Part shown: positions 45,280 to 56,898 of the stretch, one piece after another
Numbering within the stretch: the first letter of the stretch is position 1
Layout of the letters: each line of letters starts with the position of its first letter
Assembly (NCBI GenBank): GCA_030562195.1
Contig: CM060202.1
Span: forward strand, 5,394,001-5,458,000
Direction of reading: 5' to 3'
Source: Nipponacmea schrenckii
Taxonomy: Eukaryota > Mollusca > Gastropoda > Lottiidae
DNA: 64,000 nucleotides
Notes under the pieces: model-generated
The model's database searches: none
The model's input: the letters and a program-made list of their open reading frames with translations, nothing else
What the model was told of the DNA's origin: nothing
Position numbers and translations under genes: made by a program

Positions 45280-47788
45280 ATGGTACGGTCTGCAGATTTT
45301 TTCCGGCGACGCCGAGCTGCCGCTGCAATCGTCGTTGTTTGTGCTGGTCCGAAAAGGAAAAAGTTGAAACCACGCAAGTGGTGGGTACGTCCATGGCTTG
45401 GGCGACGGATTAGGCATGGGGCATACAACGCCCTGATGGGAGAATTAGTGCTGGAAGATCCACTCGAGCTCAGAAAATTCCTGAGAATGACAGCTGAGGA
45501 TATGGAGATAATCCTGCAACGTATCGGTCCTGATATATCGAAGATGGATACAAATATGAGATCGGCCATTCCCGCGAAAGAGCGTCTGGCACTGACATTA
45601 CGATTCCTCGCATCAGGTTAGTAGGTGTTCAGTTGTCAGTCCCTGGTCCCTTGGTTTTTTACCGTAAAACCCCCGTCCCATTGGCCCCCATTCCCCGTCC
45701 CCAGAAGCATAATACCAATCAACAGCTAATTTTGTGTTTCAGGCGATACGTACGAGAGTATGGCGTACCTATTCCGAATCGCGCCCAATACGATATCTAA
45801 AATTATACCAGAGGTCTGTTCGGCGATCTACAAGCATCTGAAGGACGAAATTAAGGTAAGTTTCCATGTACAGATTAGAATTTGTTTTTCTTATGCGTCG
45901 AAAATGCTTAACCCTTTAGGGACGATGGACTAGTAACTGTGCTGACGTCATGATCTTGCCAGATGAAATTTCATGAACGGGTCTGGCGCGCCAAACCTGA
46001 TTCATCAAATGTCATCTGGCAACCCTGATCATGACGTCAGTACACGGTATAAGTCATCCGTCCTGAAGGGGTTAAACATTTTTCGGTTTGGAAAAAACTA
46101 TACCTTTAATTGAATTAGTCAAAAGTTATATTTTTGTATTCTGCAGAAAACATATCAATTCAATTCCTGCCGAAAACTTTGACAGGTTGCGTTTGAAAAT
46201 AGTAGAAAAATAAAAAATAAAATAAAGTTGAAAAATATAAAACAAAAAAATCTGTGAAATCTTTTCGATTCCTCTCACAACTGTTCTTTGTTGTGTCTTG
46301 TTTCAGTTAACGAAAATGTCATGAATTAAAAGCAAAGTCAGGGACGTATTTAGAATCTTCTCCATTCCTGCTCACAACTGTTCTAAAAAATTTACTGAAA
46401 TTTACATCATGTACTGGCTCGTTTGGTCTCTGTTTAATCCATAGCCTACTTGGCTGTATGTGCCTGTGGAGATATCTTGCGTCTGAGACTGTGTCGATGA
46501 CATCGGGCTGGGTGCGGCGAAACCGACTGAGTTGATGGGCAAAAGTACAGAAGACGTCCAGGATGCGGGAGAAGACGCTCCGCTTCTGGTGGTCGACATT
46601 TGCTCTTCCAATTCTTGTCCTTTAAGAATGGCAGTTGTGATTTCACGCTTGACCCTTTTCCGGATATGCTCGCTCGTGAACCCTCTGAGCTCACCAGCAA
46701 CGTACTGTCCAAAAATCTCATATTGATCCTGTGCAGGAATTGGTTCCCTCAGAACTTTCATGGCCTCTTGTAGCAAATCGTCCGGATTCTTCGATTCTGC
46801 GTGTTGTTTAGTCTTTTTATCCTTTGACTTCTTAGCTGGCCCAAGTTGCTGTCATAATCATAATCCTCCGACTGCGACACTTGAGATTTGGGTTCGCAGT
46901 CATCTATACTTTCATCGCCTATCTGAAAAGAGAACATCATTTTTACATTTTCTCATTGCAGACTCCGCGAACAGTGGGTGAATGGATGACTGTGGCAGAC
47001 AACTATGAACAGCTGTGGAATTTTCCCCATTGTCTTGGCTCACTTGACGGGAAGCACTGTGTAATCAACTTTCCACCCAACTGCGGCAGTTTTTTTTCTA
47101 CAACTACAAGGGGAATCATAGCATAGTGCTCTTGGCATTGGTTGATGCCATGTACAGGTTTATTTTCGTCGATATCGGATGCAATGGCCGTGTCTCGGAT
47201 GGAGGAGTGTTCTCCAGCACACCACTAGCTCGTGGGCTACAAAACTCCTCTCTGAACCTTCCAGAGCCTTCATGCCTACCAGGTCGCGAAAAGCTGTCTC
47301 CCTATGTTATAATCGCGGACGATGCTTTTCCGCTTCAAGTTAATTTGATGAAACCATTCCCGTACAAAAGCCCGGAACTCATACGCCGGGTATTCAACTA
47401 TCGACTGAGCAGAGCGCGTCGAATGGTGGAGAGCGCATTCGGGATTCTAGCCACTCGTTTTCGAGTTCTGTTACGCCCGATGAGCTTGAGTCCTGCTAGG
47501 GCAGAAACGGTTGTGCAAGCCCTGGTAGTACTACACAACTACTTGATTTCTCGCAAGGAGTCTAGACTAGCGTACACGCCTCCGGGAACAATGGACAGCG
47601 AAGATCCCCAGACAGGTGAAGTTACGAACGGAACGTGGAGGGACGATTACAATCCTCAATATACGTTTTACGGTATGGAACGAGCCGGCAACCGCACGGG
47701 TGCCTCAGCCCGGGATGTGCAGAGAGAATTCGCCGACTACTTCATGACCACGGAAGGCGAAGTGACATGGCAGTATAGATACGTATGA
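45280..47788 (+). pseudogene. Harbinger (HARBI1-like) transposase with one homopolymer frameshift
   Basis: This is the DDE-4 type transposase of the element. Exons: 45280-45616 (start ATG, basic N-terminus), 45743-45855 (helix-turn-helix-like DTYESMAYLFRIAPNTISKI) and 46962-47788 (catalytic core). The first acid is in CLGSLDGKHC and the second in YVIIADDAFPL. The last is the E of RRMVESAFGILATRF. Reading frame breaks once at the T8 run 47090-47097, where the frame must shift to continue into FYNYKGNHSIVLLALVDA. Apart from this the product is complete, about 425 codons, ending TGA at 47788. The break could be a genuine mutation or a homopolymer sequencing error. Intron 2 holds a MITE and the antisense exons of the partner gene. 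Confidence 0.85.
45908..46075. mobile_element. 168-bp TTAA-flanked MITE inside the Harbinger transposase intron
   Basis: TTAACCCTTTAGGGACG at the left is mirrored by CGTCCTGAAGGGGTTAA at the right. Inner blocks TGACGTCATGATC and GATCATGACGTCA, and CCAGATGA and TCATCTGG, are also inverted. The whole element is one long imperfect palindrome with TTAA at both ends. Confidence 0.85.
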
Positions 47789-48559
47789 ACTCACCTCAGT
47801 AGACGTTCCTTTGCGCCTTTTCGTGCCACGCTGTAGGAAGCTCATGGCTTTCAAATGTGCCCATTTGGATGTCGGTTCACTCGGCGCCGCTGACCCAGAT
47901 TTTTTGGTTTCAATTTGCTTTAGTTCCGCAGCATATTGGGTACGCAAAGTCTTGAACTTTTTTTCAACCTGAAAAGAAATGAATATACGTTGAGCTATCG
48001 AATGAATGAGTGTCCTCGATTATTTCCCGTCCGACTATCACACTGTTGCCGATTTCATTGTTCCCCGTCTCAATATTCCTCACCTCATTGTTGGTCTCCT
48101 GTTGTCCCCCTTGAACTGAGAAATGTAAGAACACTGGGATTTGTATCTAGTGGGCATCGTCACCTAAGGATGCCTAAATAAGTGGTAACAACGCGAAGGA
48201 TAATCATGGGGATGGGAGAGCAATTAGATAGGGACCATCGGAGTGGAAGCATATTGAGATGAATCAGATTAAACGTTCAGAAATGACTGAATGAATGCTA
48301 TTTGTATTTCTTCAACTGCTTTGGCCAATATTCTGTTCGGAATTTTGCATGTTAGGACCATATTAAGACATGATTGAATTAATATTTGCATATTTTCACT
48401 TACTTCAGAGACTTCTTTATTCAAGGCCTGTCCAACTTCGCGCCACGTGGCTGATTTCTTATTTCGGACTTTGTATTCATCGAGGAATACATTCCATAGT
48501 ATCGGCCGCGCTTCGATTTCCTCGATCAGTTTCGAAACGTTTTCGATTGTCCACGCCAT
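46402..48559 (-). pseudogene. Harbinger-encoded MADF/Myb-like protein, frameshifted
   Basis: This is the accessory DNA-binding protein of the element. Minus-strand exons 48559-48404, 47968-47795 and about 46923-46402 join in phase. The start is MAWTIENVSK with context GTCATGG. Exon 1 begins a MADF-like fold (LIEEIEARPILWNVFLDEYK, SATWREVGQALN) and exon 2 completes it (VEKKFKTLRTQYAAEL, then KWAHLKAMSFL). Exon 3 is acidic (GDESIDDCEPKSQVSQSEDY), then Lys-rich, with a C-terminal helical segment (DDLLQEAMKVLREPIPAQ). A single frame change is needed near 46835-46845, between DYDSNLG and KKSKDKK. This is either a real mutation, a base-calling error or a tiny unseen intron. The final TGA follows SQYMM. 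Confidence 0.75.
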
Positions 48560-48859
48560 GACTAGTATGGGAGATGTATGTAGAGATCCTGTGTAGTTCG
48601 ACTGCACTGTGGGGTCAACCAAGCACAACAATATTGTCGAAATTAGAAAGCGGTGCTAATTTCGGCAATATTGCTGACCATTTCTCAATTTCTTGCTGAC
48701 TCCGTATCACACGGGACTCCCACGACACGGCAAGAATATTGCTCAATATTGCTCAACATTCTTCGTCAATATTGGGCAAGAACCTTGACGGCCACCTCAC
48801 ACACAACAAGTTTCTTGGCTCAAGAAAACTTGGCAAAGATTTCTTGATTGTGGGAGGCC

Positions 48860-51800
48860 ACTCCTTAGTTCGAAAATTTTGCCGTTTTTCTTATTTTCAA
48901 AATAGTGGCTAACATGTATAGGCTATATTCGCAGGTAGTTAGTGTGAGATGTGAACTAGTAGGACTAAATAATTTGTTAATTGTTTTTTTTAATAGTGCT
49001 AATAAATAATCAAATATTTAAGCTTTTTTTTTATTTGGGGTCATTTTGACGAATTCAAGGGGCCATTATGACCAAATTTTGGGGTCATTTTGGTCAGGGG
49101 CCATTTTGACTATAACCCTTTTCAATTCGCGAATATCAAGTCTCAAATGATCTGGCAGAAACAACGAAATGGGAAGGTGTAGTTAGAGGTTTCAAGACTC
49201 AAAACTGTATAATATACTAGCCATATTGTGGACTCGATTCACAAATCTCTTTGCCCTGTGTTCCCATGGGTTAAATCACGAAATTCAAACTTCTATTACT
49301 TTTCCACTAAACTCGTTGAAACCATATCGATATTTCTGTCATACAAAGTCTGGCCTGTCTGGCAAATAGGCCCTACTTGGCCTAGATCTACTTTTCTTTA
49401 CAAATATTCAATATCATGACCATGAAAATATCTAGACAAAGATGACTGACACCATTTCGGACAAAACTATGGCATGTTCTTGTAAATCTCATTGGAGGAA
49501 TAAAAGATAAATATAACAAACTTCAACAAGAAAACGCCAACACCCCCGCCCCCTGTAAGCAATCTGCCAAGCTCAACGAACAGTCCCTACCCCGAAAAGA
49601 CCAAATTGAAATTATGGAAAACCTCTTCCGGAAACACCTTCTTCAGCCTTAGGCTACTTCAACGTCTAAATCAAATCCTGAGACACCACGCCCCCAACGC
49701 CTGACCAACTCCGATTGCCACCTAAACAATGTCGAAAAGAACAAGCACCATAAATCTGCTGGTCCTTACCCGAGATTCGGAAGACCACTCTTAATATTGG
49801 TTAGGCCAATATCTCTCGCATCGACAACAATATTCAAGCAGAATCTTTGCCTGACGCCAAGATTAACCACATTTTAATATTTGTTGCAAAGGAGAACCTA
49901 CCAATATCCCTAACAAAGTTCTGTTTCAGGTGGACACCAACAACCGAAAAGTGAATGAAGAATATTTATAAATAGATCTTGAAATTAGTCAGCGTAGTCA
50001 CAACAAAATCTCCTGATGCCACCATATTTAACACTCAAATACCAATTTCAATTGCAATGAATCGTGTTGAACGCGTTGAAGGTACCATCATCTCATCTAT
50101 ATAAGCCTTCTCCTTTTGCCACTTCTTTTTCAAGTAAACTCGGGTCACGTTAATTATTTTTAAAAATACAATAAACAATTTGAAAAAAGCACCCCGTGTG
50201 TACACGAAGAGACTGCCTATAGGAAACTTAAGTAATCATTTAGTCCATGACAGAATTCAGGGGTATTCTTCAATATTGCCCCCCCCCCCCCCCCCCCCAC
50301 AATGGCGTTTTTATAATAAAATTTACGGAAACAACACATTTTTATTTATGAAGATTTAACGACACCTATCTCGATTCCGTGGCGATTTGAACGGCAATTA
50401 TTGGCTAGAATGGCGCCCTTCGTATAAATATATCTGACGCTAAGTAATCACACTTTTAGCGACCCTATAACACGCTTTGAGCTAATTTTCCATAGCCGCA
50501 GCAGTTCATTTAAAACGTCTTCTTTGTTAAAACATTGAATCTGGATTAAAATGAAAAGAATTAGGGAAGATTATTATTTTATTATTTTTTCTTTGAAAAT
50601 GAAAAATTGAATACTCCTGGTGACATTTTTTGACTGTTTGAAATTTGGAACAGAAGTAATGTGACAGAGAATTGTTTTGTTTTTAGTTTCAAAATGTTGG
50701 ACCAAGTCGCTGGAGATAATTTAGAAGTAAATGCTAACATTTTAAAACATTTAGGGTCACTATTTACGGGACATCCCCTGTTTTCTGGGCGCTAGACCGA
50801 CAAGTTGACTATTGTCGCTTAGAAATATGTTATCAATCGACCTGGGCTACAAATACCACATTAACTATATTCTTATCTAACTCTCCTGGTGTCCAAAATG
50901 TAAATAAAAAATTTAATATGCGACCGAATAGATCTTATACGATAAATAGACATTCACAGAGAAACCTCGGGTATGTAAATTTAGTACTTACATTCGACCA
51001 GAAACTTGAGTCAGGGTCTATGCTGAAATAGCCAGTAGAATGCGCAAAGTAGCGAAAACTTCATGAGATTTTTTAGAATCTAAAATGACTTTTTACACTT
51101 ACGATAATTGCCGCCCGTGTAAAGACACGAATGTCGAAATAAATCTCGAGCTCTATCAAGTTTTAAATTCTTGATGGATTCCTTTCGTTTTTGGTAAGTA
51201 GTTGTGTACAAATTCTACAATAATGACTGTCGATAATTTGACAAGTTTAAGTAGACCTTCGGCATTGGATTGTCCCCACATATTGGATGTGATGCATAAC
51301 ATACTCACACTACAGTTTTTTTGTATTCTTTTCATTATTGCCTTTTCATATTAAGGATGAACCTATCTATTTTCGTGATTCTTGGTTTTGGACTTAATCT
51401 GATGCAAAACATTTCAGACATCGATCTGAAATCGAACGTGATAGAGACTACAGTTTTAATCTGACTTGAATGAAATTTGGTATGACCATTTCTATTGATG
51501 AGATCTTGAACATGTTCGGTATTGGCGATGAACGGTTTTAAAGTTATTGCCCTTTACTTAGTCAAAACGCATCAACATTGACTTGTGAACACGATACAGT
51601 TTTGATCTGATTTGAATAAAAGTTTGTGTTATCATTAATGTTGATGAGATCTTGGTTGAGTTTGCATTTCAATCTGTGTTAAAACAGAAAATATACTTTA
51701 ACGTGGGCGTATCTTGATAGGCAAACACTTGTTATTGTTCTTGACGAAATGTATGTGAAGGCCTATAAAGGAACTACACCCAAAACCACCGCTTTACACT

Positions 51801-52143
51801 TGCCTTGAGCAACGTTTATATATCATCAAGTATCAAAATTGTGTTGTTGTTAAAGGAACATGTCACTTTAAGGTATTGATGCAATTTCAGAGACATTCAG
51901 TTATTTTTGTGCAAGTGTTTGATCTCAGTTTTAGATCGAGACATTGCTGATGAAAAGTGCTTTCAATTTTGTATCGAAGTTTGGTTACTCATGTCTAATA
52001 TTATCATGATTCGAATATTTTAGCTCTGAACTTGTATAAATATAGTTTGTTGACGCGCATTCCATGATATGCATGATGATCTTTGTCCTGGTTGGTAAGA
52101 AATGAAAGTATGATTTTTTTATAATTCTTTTTTTTTTCAACAG
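48860..52143. other. Intergenic region with repeats, a C20 tract and a C-rich unassigned stretch
   Basis: No host gene found. It contains GGGGTCATTTTG/GGGGCCATT repeats (49035-49120), the right copy of the dispersed direct repeat (49230-49440) and an unusually C-rich stretch with broken frames (49500-49950). A run of 20 C lies at 50279-50298. A partial CGCCCAC-type repeat (51350-51735) ends GTGGGCGTATCTTGATAGGCAA. A 3' splice-site-like polypyrimidine tract and CAG end at 52143, just before the next gene. Confidence 0.5.
49230..49440 (+). repeat. Dispersed direct repeat, right copy
   Basis: It matches 43380-43560 in the same orientation (GGGTTAAATCACGAAATTCAA, AACTCGTTGAAAC, ATCATGACCATGAAAAT) with a short insertion in the middle. 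See the left copy. Confidence 0.65.
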
Positions 52144-52189
52144 AATATAGGAAACATAATAACATGTATAATTTACCAGACAAGACATA

Positions 52190-55100
52190 ATGAAGACAAA
52201 GAAAATATTATCAAAAGACAAATTTCCTTATTTCGGGTTTGGAATTATTGGTGGTATCCAGGTATTTAACGGATTGTTATTGATTATTTTGGGTGTAGTA
52301 GATGTATTGTTGCATTATCAGGAAGATTCTTTACAATGGCCAGATGTGGACAAATGGAATCTACATCGAACATTAACAGCTATTGACGTACCGACATGGT
52401 GTGGGGTATGGGTAAGTATCCCATATTTTGCTTTATTTTTGCAATACAATGGACCCAAAGCATGCGTCTTGTATGCTTAAAATAAAATAATCATATTGTT
52501 CATTGTGGGCCATGTGTGTGTGATGTGGTGTGTGCAGGGGCGGTGTCTTGGTAAGATATGTATCTCAATGTCTTCATAAACAAAAACAAAAAACAAAAAA
52601 TATAGTTCTTTATCTAATCATGAGCATCATTATGCAACCTGACCTCATCTTTAAATGAGCTTACATGGGAAATTGAAAGCATACATACTGTAATTATCAA
52701 GTTGATATGATTTGATATAATATGCTTTTATTATTTTATTTAATTTGATTAAAACTATTATATATAAAAAATTAAAATTAAAAAAACAAATAATTGAAAC
52801 AAAACGGTTGATATCTATCATGTTAAATGAAAGTTACAAATGATTTATTTCATGTTCCATACATTTTTTTTTTTAATTTAATTTTTATTTTTTGCAAATA
52901 CAGTAATTTTCAATTATAAATGAGTTTGTAATATTGAACATACGTCTACCTACTCATTTAAAATGTCATTTTCTTATCATTTTATTGATTTGAGATATAA
53001 AGTGCACAATGTTGACATCTGTGTTCCTTTAATAATCTTATTATCTGAATTTATTATTTAGCAATATCTTTATGTAAATATTACTCAGTTAAGATATGGT
53101 AAACCTCAAGATATATAATAGGAAATAGAAATAATAAACGTATTTTAATAAATGATTATTGACGAGCGTGACGTTCACCAAATTAAATTAGCTTTAAGAT
53201 AAGATGATTGAGTAATTTAAGGGTATATTTGTTTAAATATTAAATATATTTGAATAAGTCTATAAATACGTTAAAACGTATTTAAGGTATTTGAAAACAT
53301 CAAAGATAATTCCCTAAAGTGACATTGTTTCTATTAAAACCTAAAATCAAATTAGATTGTTTAATTCCAAAATGTAGATATAATTTCATAAATTATCATT
53401 GTATTTACTTAATACTAAATTATTTGAGTATTTTGCTACGTCTAGTTTAAATGGGTTCTTTCAGCACCGAAAAAACCTAAGATACATCAGAATATTTGTT
53501 ATTGGAAGAATATGGGTTGGACAATTTCTTCTCCTATGTTTATTCTTTCAAAGTGAAATTGCTTAAAATTTATGGGATTGAATGAGCTTTGATTCAGTTT
53601 TTTGATACTTTTAGTTTATGGTATGCGGATCAATAGCTGGTTGTATTGGAAGGGGAAGGAGAATCATTAAAGCTCTTAATTTTACAGTAAGAATAATTCT
53701 CTTGCTATTAAAATACATTTTAAAGCATGCTATGCACTCATTCTTGAATTGAAGTGCACTTCTAATTTGATAATCTTCTATCTTAGATTATTACAAAAGA
53801 TACTTTACCATCCAAAAGAGATCTATCTTAGACTAATATAAATTATTCTTTACAATCTGATACTAATCTATCCTAGATTAATACTTTACAACCTGATTCA
53901 TCTATCTTAGACTAATACAAACTATACTTTACAACCTGATAGTGATCTATCTTAGACAAATACAAACTATACTTTAACATCTGATAGTGATCTATCTTAG
54001 ACTAATACAAACTATACTTTACAACCTGATAGTCATCTATCTTAGACTAATACAAACTATACTTTACAACCTGATAGTGATCTATCTTAGACAAATACAA
54101 ACTATACTTTACAATCCAATAGTCATCTATCTTAGATAAATACAAACTATACTTTACAATCCAATAGTCATCTATCTTAGATAAATACAAACTATACTTT
54201 ACCATCTGATAATGATCTATCTTAGATTATTACAAACTATACTTTACCATCTGATAATCATCTATCTTAGACTAATACAAACTATACTTTACCATCTGAT
54301 AGTCATCTATCTTAGTCTTATACAAACTATACTTTACCATCTGGTAATCATCTATCTTAGTCTAATACAAACTATACTTTACCATCTGATAGTCTTCTAT
54401 CTTAGTCTAATACAAACTATACTTTACCATCTGGTAATCATCTATCTTAGTCTAATACAAACTATACTTTACCATCTGATAATCATCTATCTTAGATTAT
54501 TACAAACTATACTTTACCATCTGATAATCATCTATCTTAGATTATTACAAACTATACTTTACCATCTGATAGTCTTCTATCTTAGTCTAATACAAACTAT
54601 ACTTTACCATCTGATAGTCATCTATCTTAGATTAATACAATCTTAGGTGTTGGAATTTCTAATGATATATATTATACTATTAAACAATTAAAGTGTAAGA
54701 ATTATTTATTTCAGAAAGGTGTGTTCTTATTTATGAATGTGGTGTCAGCGCTACTTTTGGCACCATTGTCTGGTGGAGTTGCAGGCTATATTGTTCTATT
54801 GGTATGAAACTTCAATATTCAATTTACAACTTCATTCTCTTTATTCGCATCCGTGATTTTTTAGTCCACCAAGTGTGTCTGACGGAGGCTCTATGTAGTT
54901 TATGTTATTTTCAAAAACAAAAGTTTTTAAGAATAGTGCCCTGGAAAATATATCCCCAAAAAGTCCAGACTAGATTGTTTAAAAACTGCAAAATTTCATC
55001 ACGGAAATCAAAAGGTGGAATTCAGTGTCGTTGAGATCATCTTAATAACTATCTGTTTTATTTTCAGAGGCATGACCGAAGTAACGATTATAAAGAATTA

Positions 55101-56848
55101 TTAATACCAGTGTCTATTACCTTCCTTTCTACAGTACAAGTATTTTTCGCTTGTTTATCTATTGGTATTTGTTGTTGTTGCTCAGATACCAAATCTTCAA
55201 AGGTATTTTACTGATAATTGTCTCTTATTTTCATGCGATTTAAAAAAAAATAAAAACAATTCTTTTGACCACTAGACGTTGACAAATATATGCAATATTC
55301 GCTATCAACACAGAATTCCATGTGGATAATGCATGTTGGAGTTGCTGATATTTGGTCTTTCTGTTTGGGAGTATTGTCTGCGACAAGCTTAGAGCCCGTT
55401 TAAGATCCTAGACAATTGAAAAAAGAAAAGATAAAGCAATCTGGTAAACATTGCCTACATATTGCTATTATCTTTGTTTGATTCGGTATCATTATTATGT
55501 CCTAATCCATGATAAAAAAAATCTATTCTACTCCTACTATTAAAGTAACGCCGAAAAACTGCCAAACGCCTTGTATATATAGCAAAGATACGATAGACAT
55601 CAAACCAAATCGACAGAGGTAGATCTTATTACCACATAGGATACAGAGTGTATGGGATGAAACGACAAAAAACCAATGTGTTTGCATCTCACTCCCAAAT
55701 TGATATTATCATATTTCTTCCAGGGACAAAGGATAGTGAAAAAAGGTATCATGGAACAAAAACCAGATGAAACTGAAAAGGAAAAGAAGCCTACGATGAA
55801 AGCTGAAGATAAGAAAGCTGACACACATATTTTTGCTGTTAATGCAGACCCCGAACCTATCTCTGAAAATAAGGCAGTGATAGTGGAAGAAGAGATTACT
55901 AAACAAGTACCAGATAAACTTGTAAGGAAAAATGGTAAAGTAAATGACACCAACACCTTGCAGCATGATTGCTGTCAACAAACAAATCATTGCTGTCATG
56001 GAAGCAGGCATGCTTGTAATCATCTTTTCCAACAACCTCCGATGATAGCTACTCCCAATATTATTCCAATAATCCAATACCCTCTGAACTATCCTAATAT
56101 AATGCCACACTCCCAACAACAACCGTTCCTAATGAACTATACTTTTCAAAATTCAAAAATGCAGGAAAATGAATTTAATACACCTCAGCAGATTCAACCA
56201 AATGACACAGATGCAGAAGGTACCTCCCATAAAACAATGAAGACAAGGAAACCAATAACTTCTGAGGTACTGGGAAAACGATCTGTTAAACTGCAAGTTC
56301 CACCAGAAATTGAAATTAAAGATGATAATGATGCTGAAAGGCCAACAAAACATGTAAAACCCATTCGTACTTCAAAACTTCAAATGAGCAACATTGAAAC
56401 GAATAGATATTACGAGGAGGTCAGTGAAAAATCAGATAAGCTGAAGTCACCGAAAATTTCACCGGTCAAAGACCAATCTCAAAGCATGATAGGCACAAGA
56501 AAACAAGAAAAGGACTCTCCATTCGAATTTAGTACTGTAACAAATCCAAACAAATTGGAAAATCACGATGAGATAAGTTCAACATCTGAAGATCTTGATG
56601 ATTTCCCTGAAAGCAATCTTGATGTAGGTGTAAAAGCTCAATATGGCAAAGAAGATAGATCATACAATATTAAACCAGAAACCCCACTAAGACCACGAGC
56701 AGTTGAAAGATTGATAACACCAGAAGCAAGGAGTGGTGTAACGGGGAAGTTGGTTCAAACTCGTGACGATTTCGATGTTAAATCACAAACTTCTGAATAT
56801 AGTAACGATAGCTACAATACACTGAAACGACTTGCATTACCGCATTAA
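52190..56848 (+). CDS. Four-transmembrane MS4A/CD20-like protein with long cytoplasmic tail
   Basis: Exons 52190-52411, 53615-53686, 54715-54801, 55068-55202 and 55724-56848 join in phase to 546 aa. All internal exons are phase 0 and multiples of three. Four hydrophobic segments lie in residues 14-172: FGIIGGIQVFNGLLLIILGVV, then VPTWCGVWFMVCGSIAGCIG, VFLFMNVVSALLLAPLSGGV and SITFLSTVQVFFACLSIGIC followed by CCCC. The IQ..GLL..LG, W.G.WF...G and NVVSAL patterns are those of the MS4A/TMEM176 family, whose members are membrane adaptors or channel modulators. The remaining 370 residues are hydrophilic and low-complexity, rich in Lys, Glu, Ser and Pro, with a His/Cys cluster (HDCCQQTNHCCHGSRHACNH). 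A 5' UTR exon probably begins at 52144 after CAACAG. The family call is by pattern, so moderate. Confidence 0.75.
53770..54650 (+). repeat. 45-bp minisatellite in intron 2 of the MS4A-like gene
   Basis: About 19 copies of a 45-bp unit (core ATCTATCTTAGACTAATACA and AACTATACTTTACCATCTGA). As 45 is a multiple of three, a false 144-codon frame (54212-54646, repeating YHLIIIYLSLIQTIL) results. It lies wholly between exons. Variants (GATTAT, GACTAA, GATAAA, GTCTAA) are clustered, suggesting stepwise local duplication. Confidence 0.9.
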
Positions 56849-56892
56849 ACCTCACAGGCGATTATTTATTGTTCAGGTCGTATTTTAATAAC

Positions 56893-56898
56893 AATAAA
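56893..56898 (+). terminator. Polyadenylation signal of the MS4A-like gene
   Basis: AATAAA 45 bp after the stop codon at 56848. The cleavage site is not visible directly. Confidence 0.5.

Larger units (their letters stand above)
45013..48859. mobile_element. PIF/Harbinger DNA transposon, 3.85 kb
   Basis: The ends are inverted: GGCCTCCCACGATCAAGAAA at 45013-45032, and its near-complement TTTCTTGATTGTGGGAGGCC finishing at 48859, one mismatch apart. Between them are the two proteins typical of the superfamily, a DDE transposase (+) and a MADF/Myb-like DNA-binding protein (-). Both subterminal regions are packed with short CAAGAAAC/TTGGGCAAG motifs. The usual 3-bp target duplication could not be identified because the flanks meet at GGCC. 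Base composition (GC-richer, with CG dinucleotides) contrasts with the host genes and suggests recent arrival. Confidence 0.85.

Noticed and set aside
54212..54646. 144-codon hydrophobic open frame
   Set aside because: It is a by-product of a 45-bp minisatellite between two MS4A-like exons.
55600..56353. Minus-strand frames opposite the MS4A-like tail
   Set aside because: They are shadows of the plus-strand coding exon.
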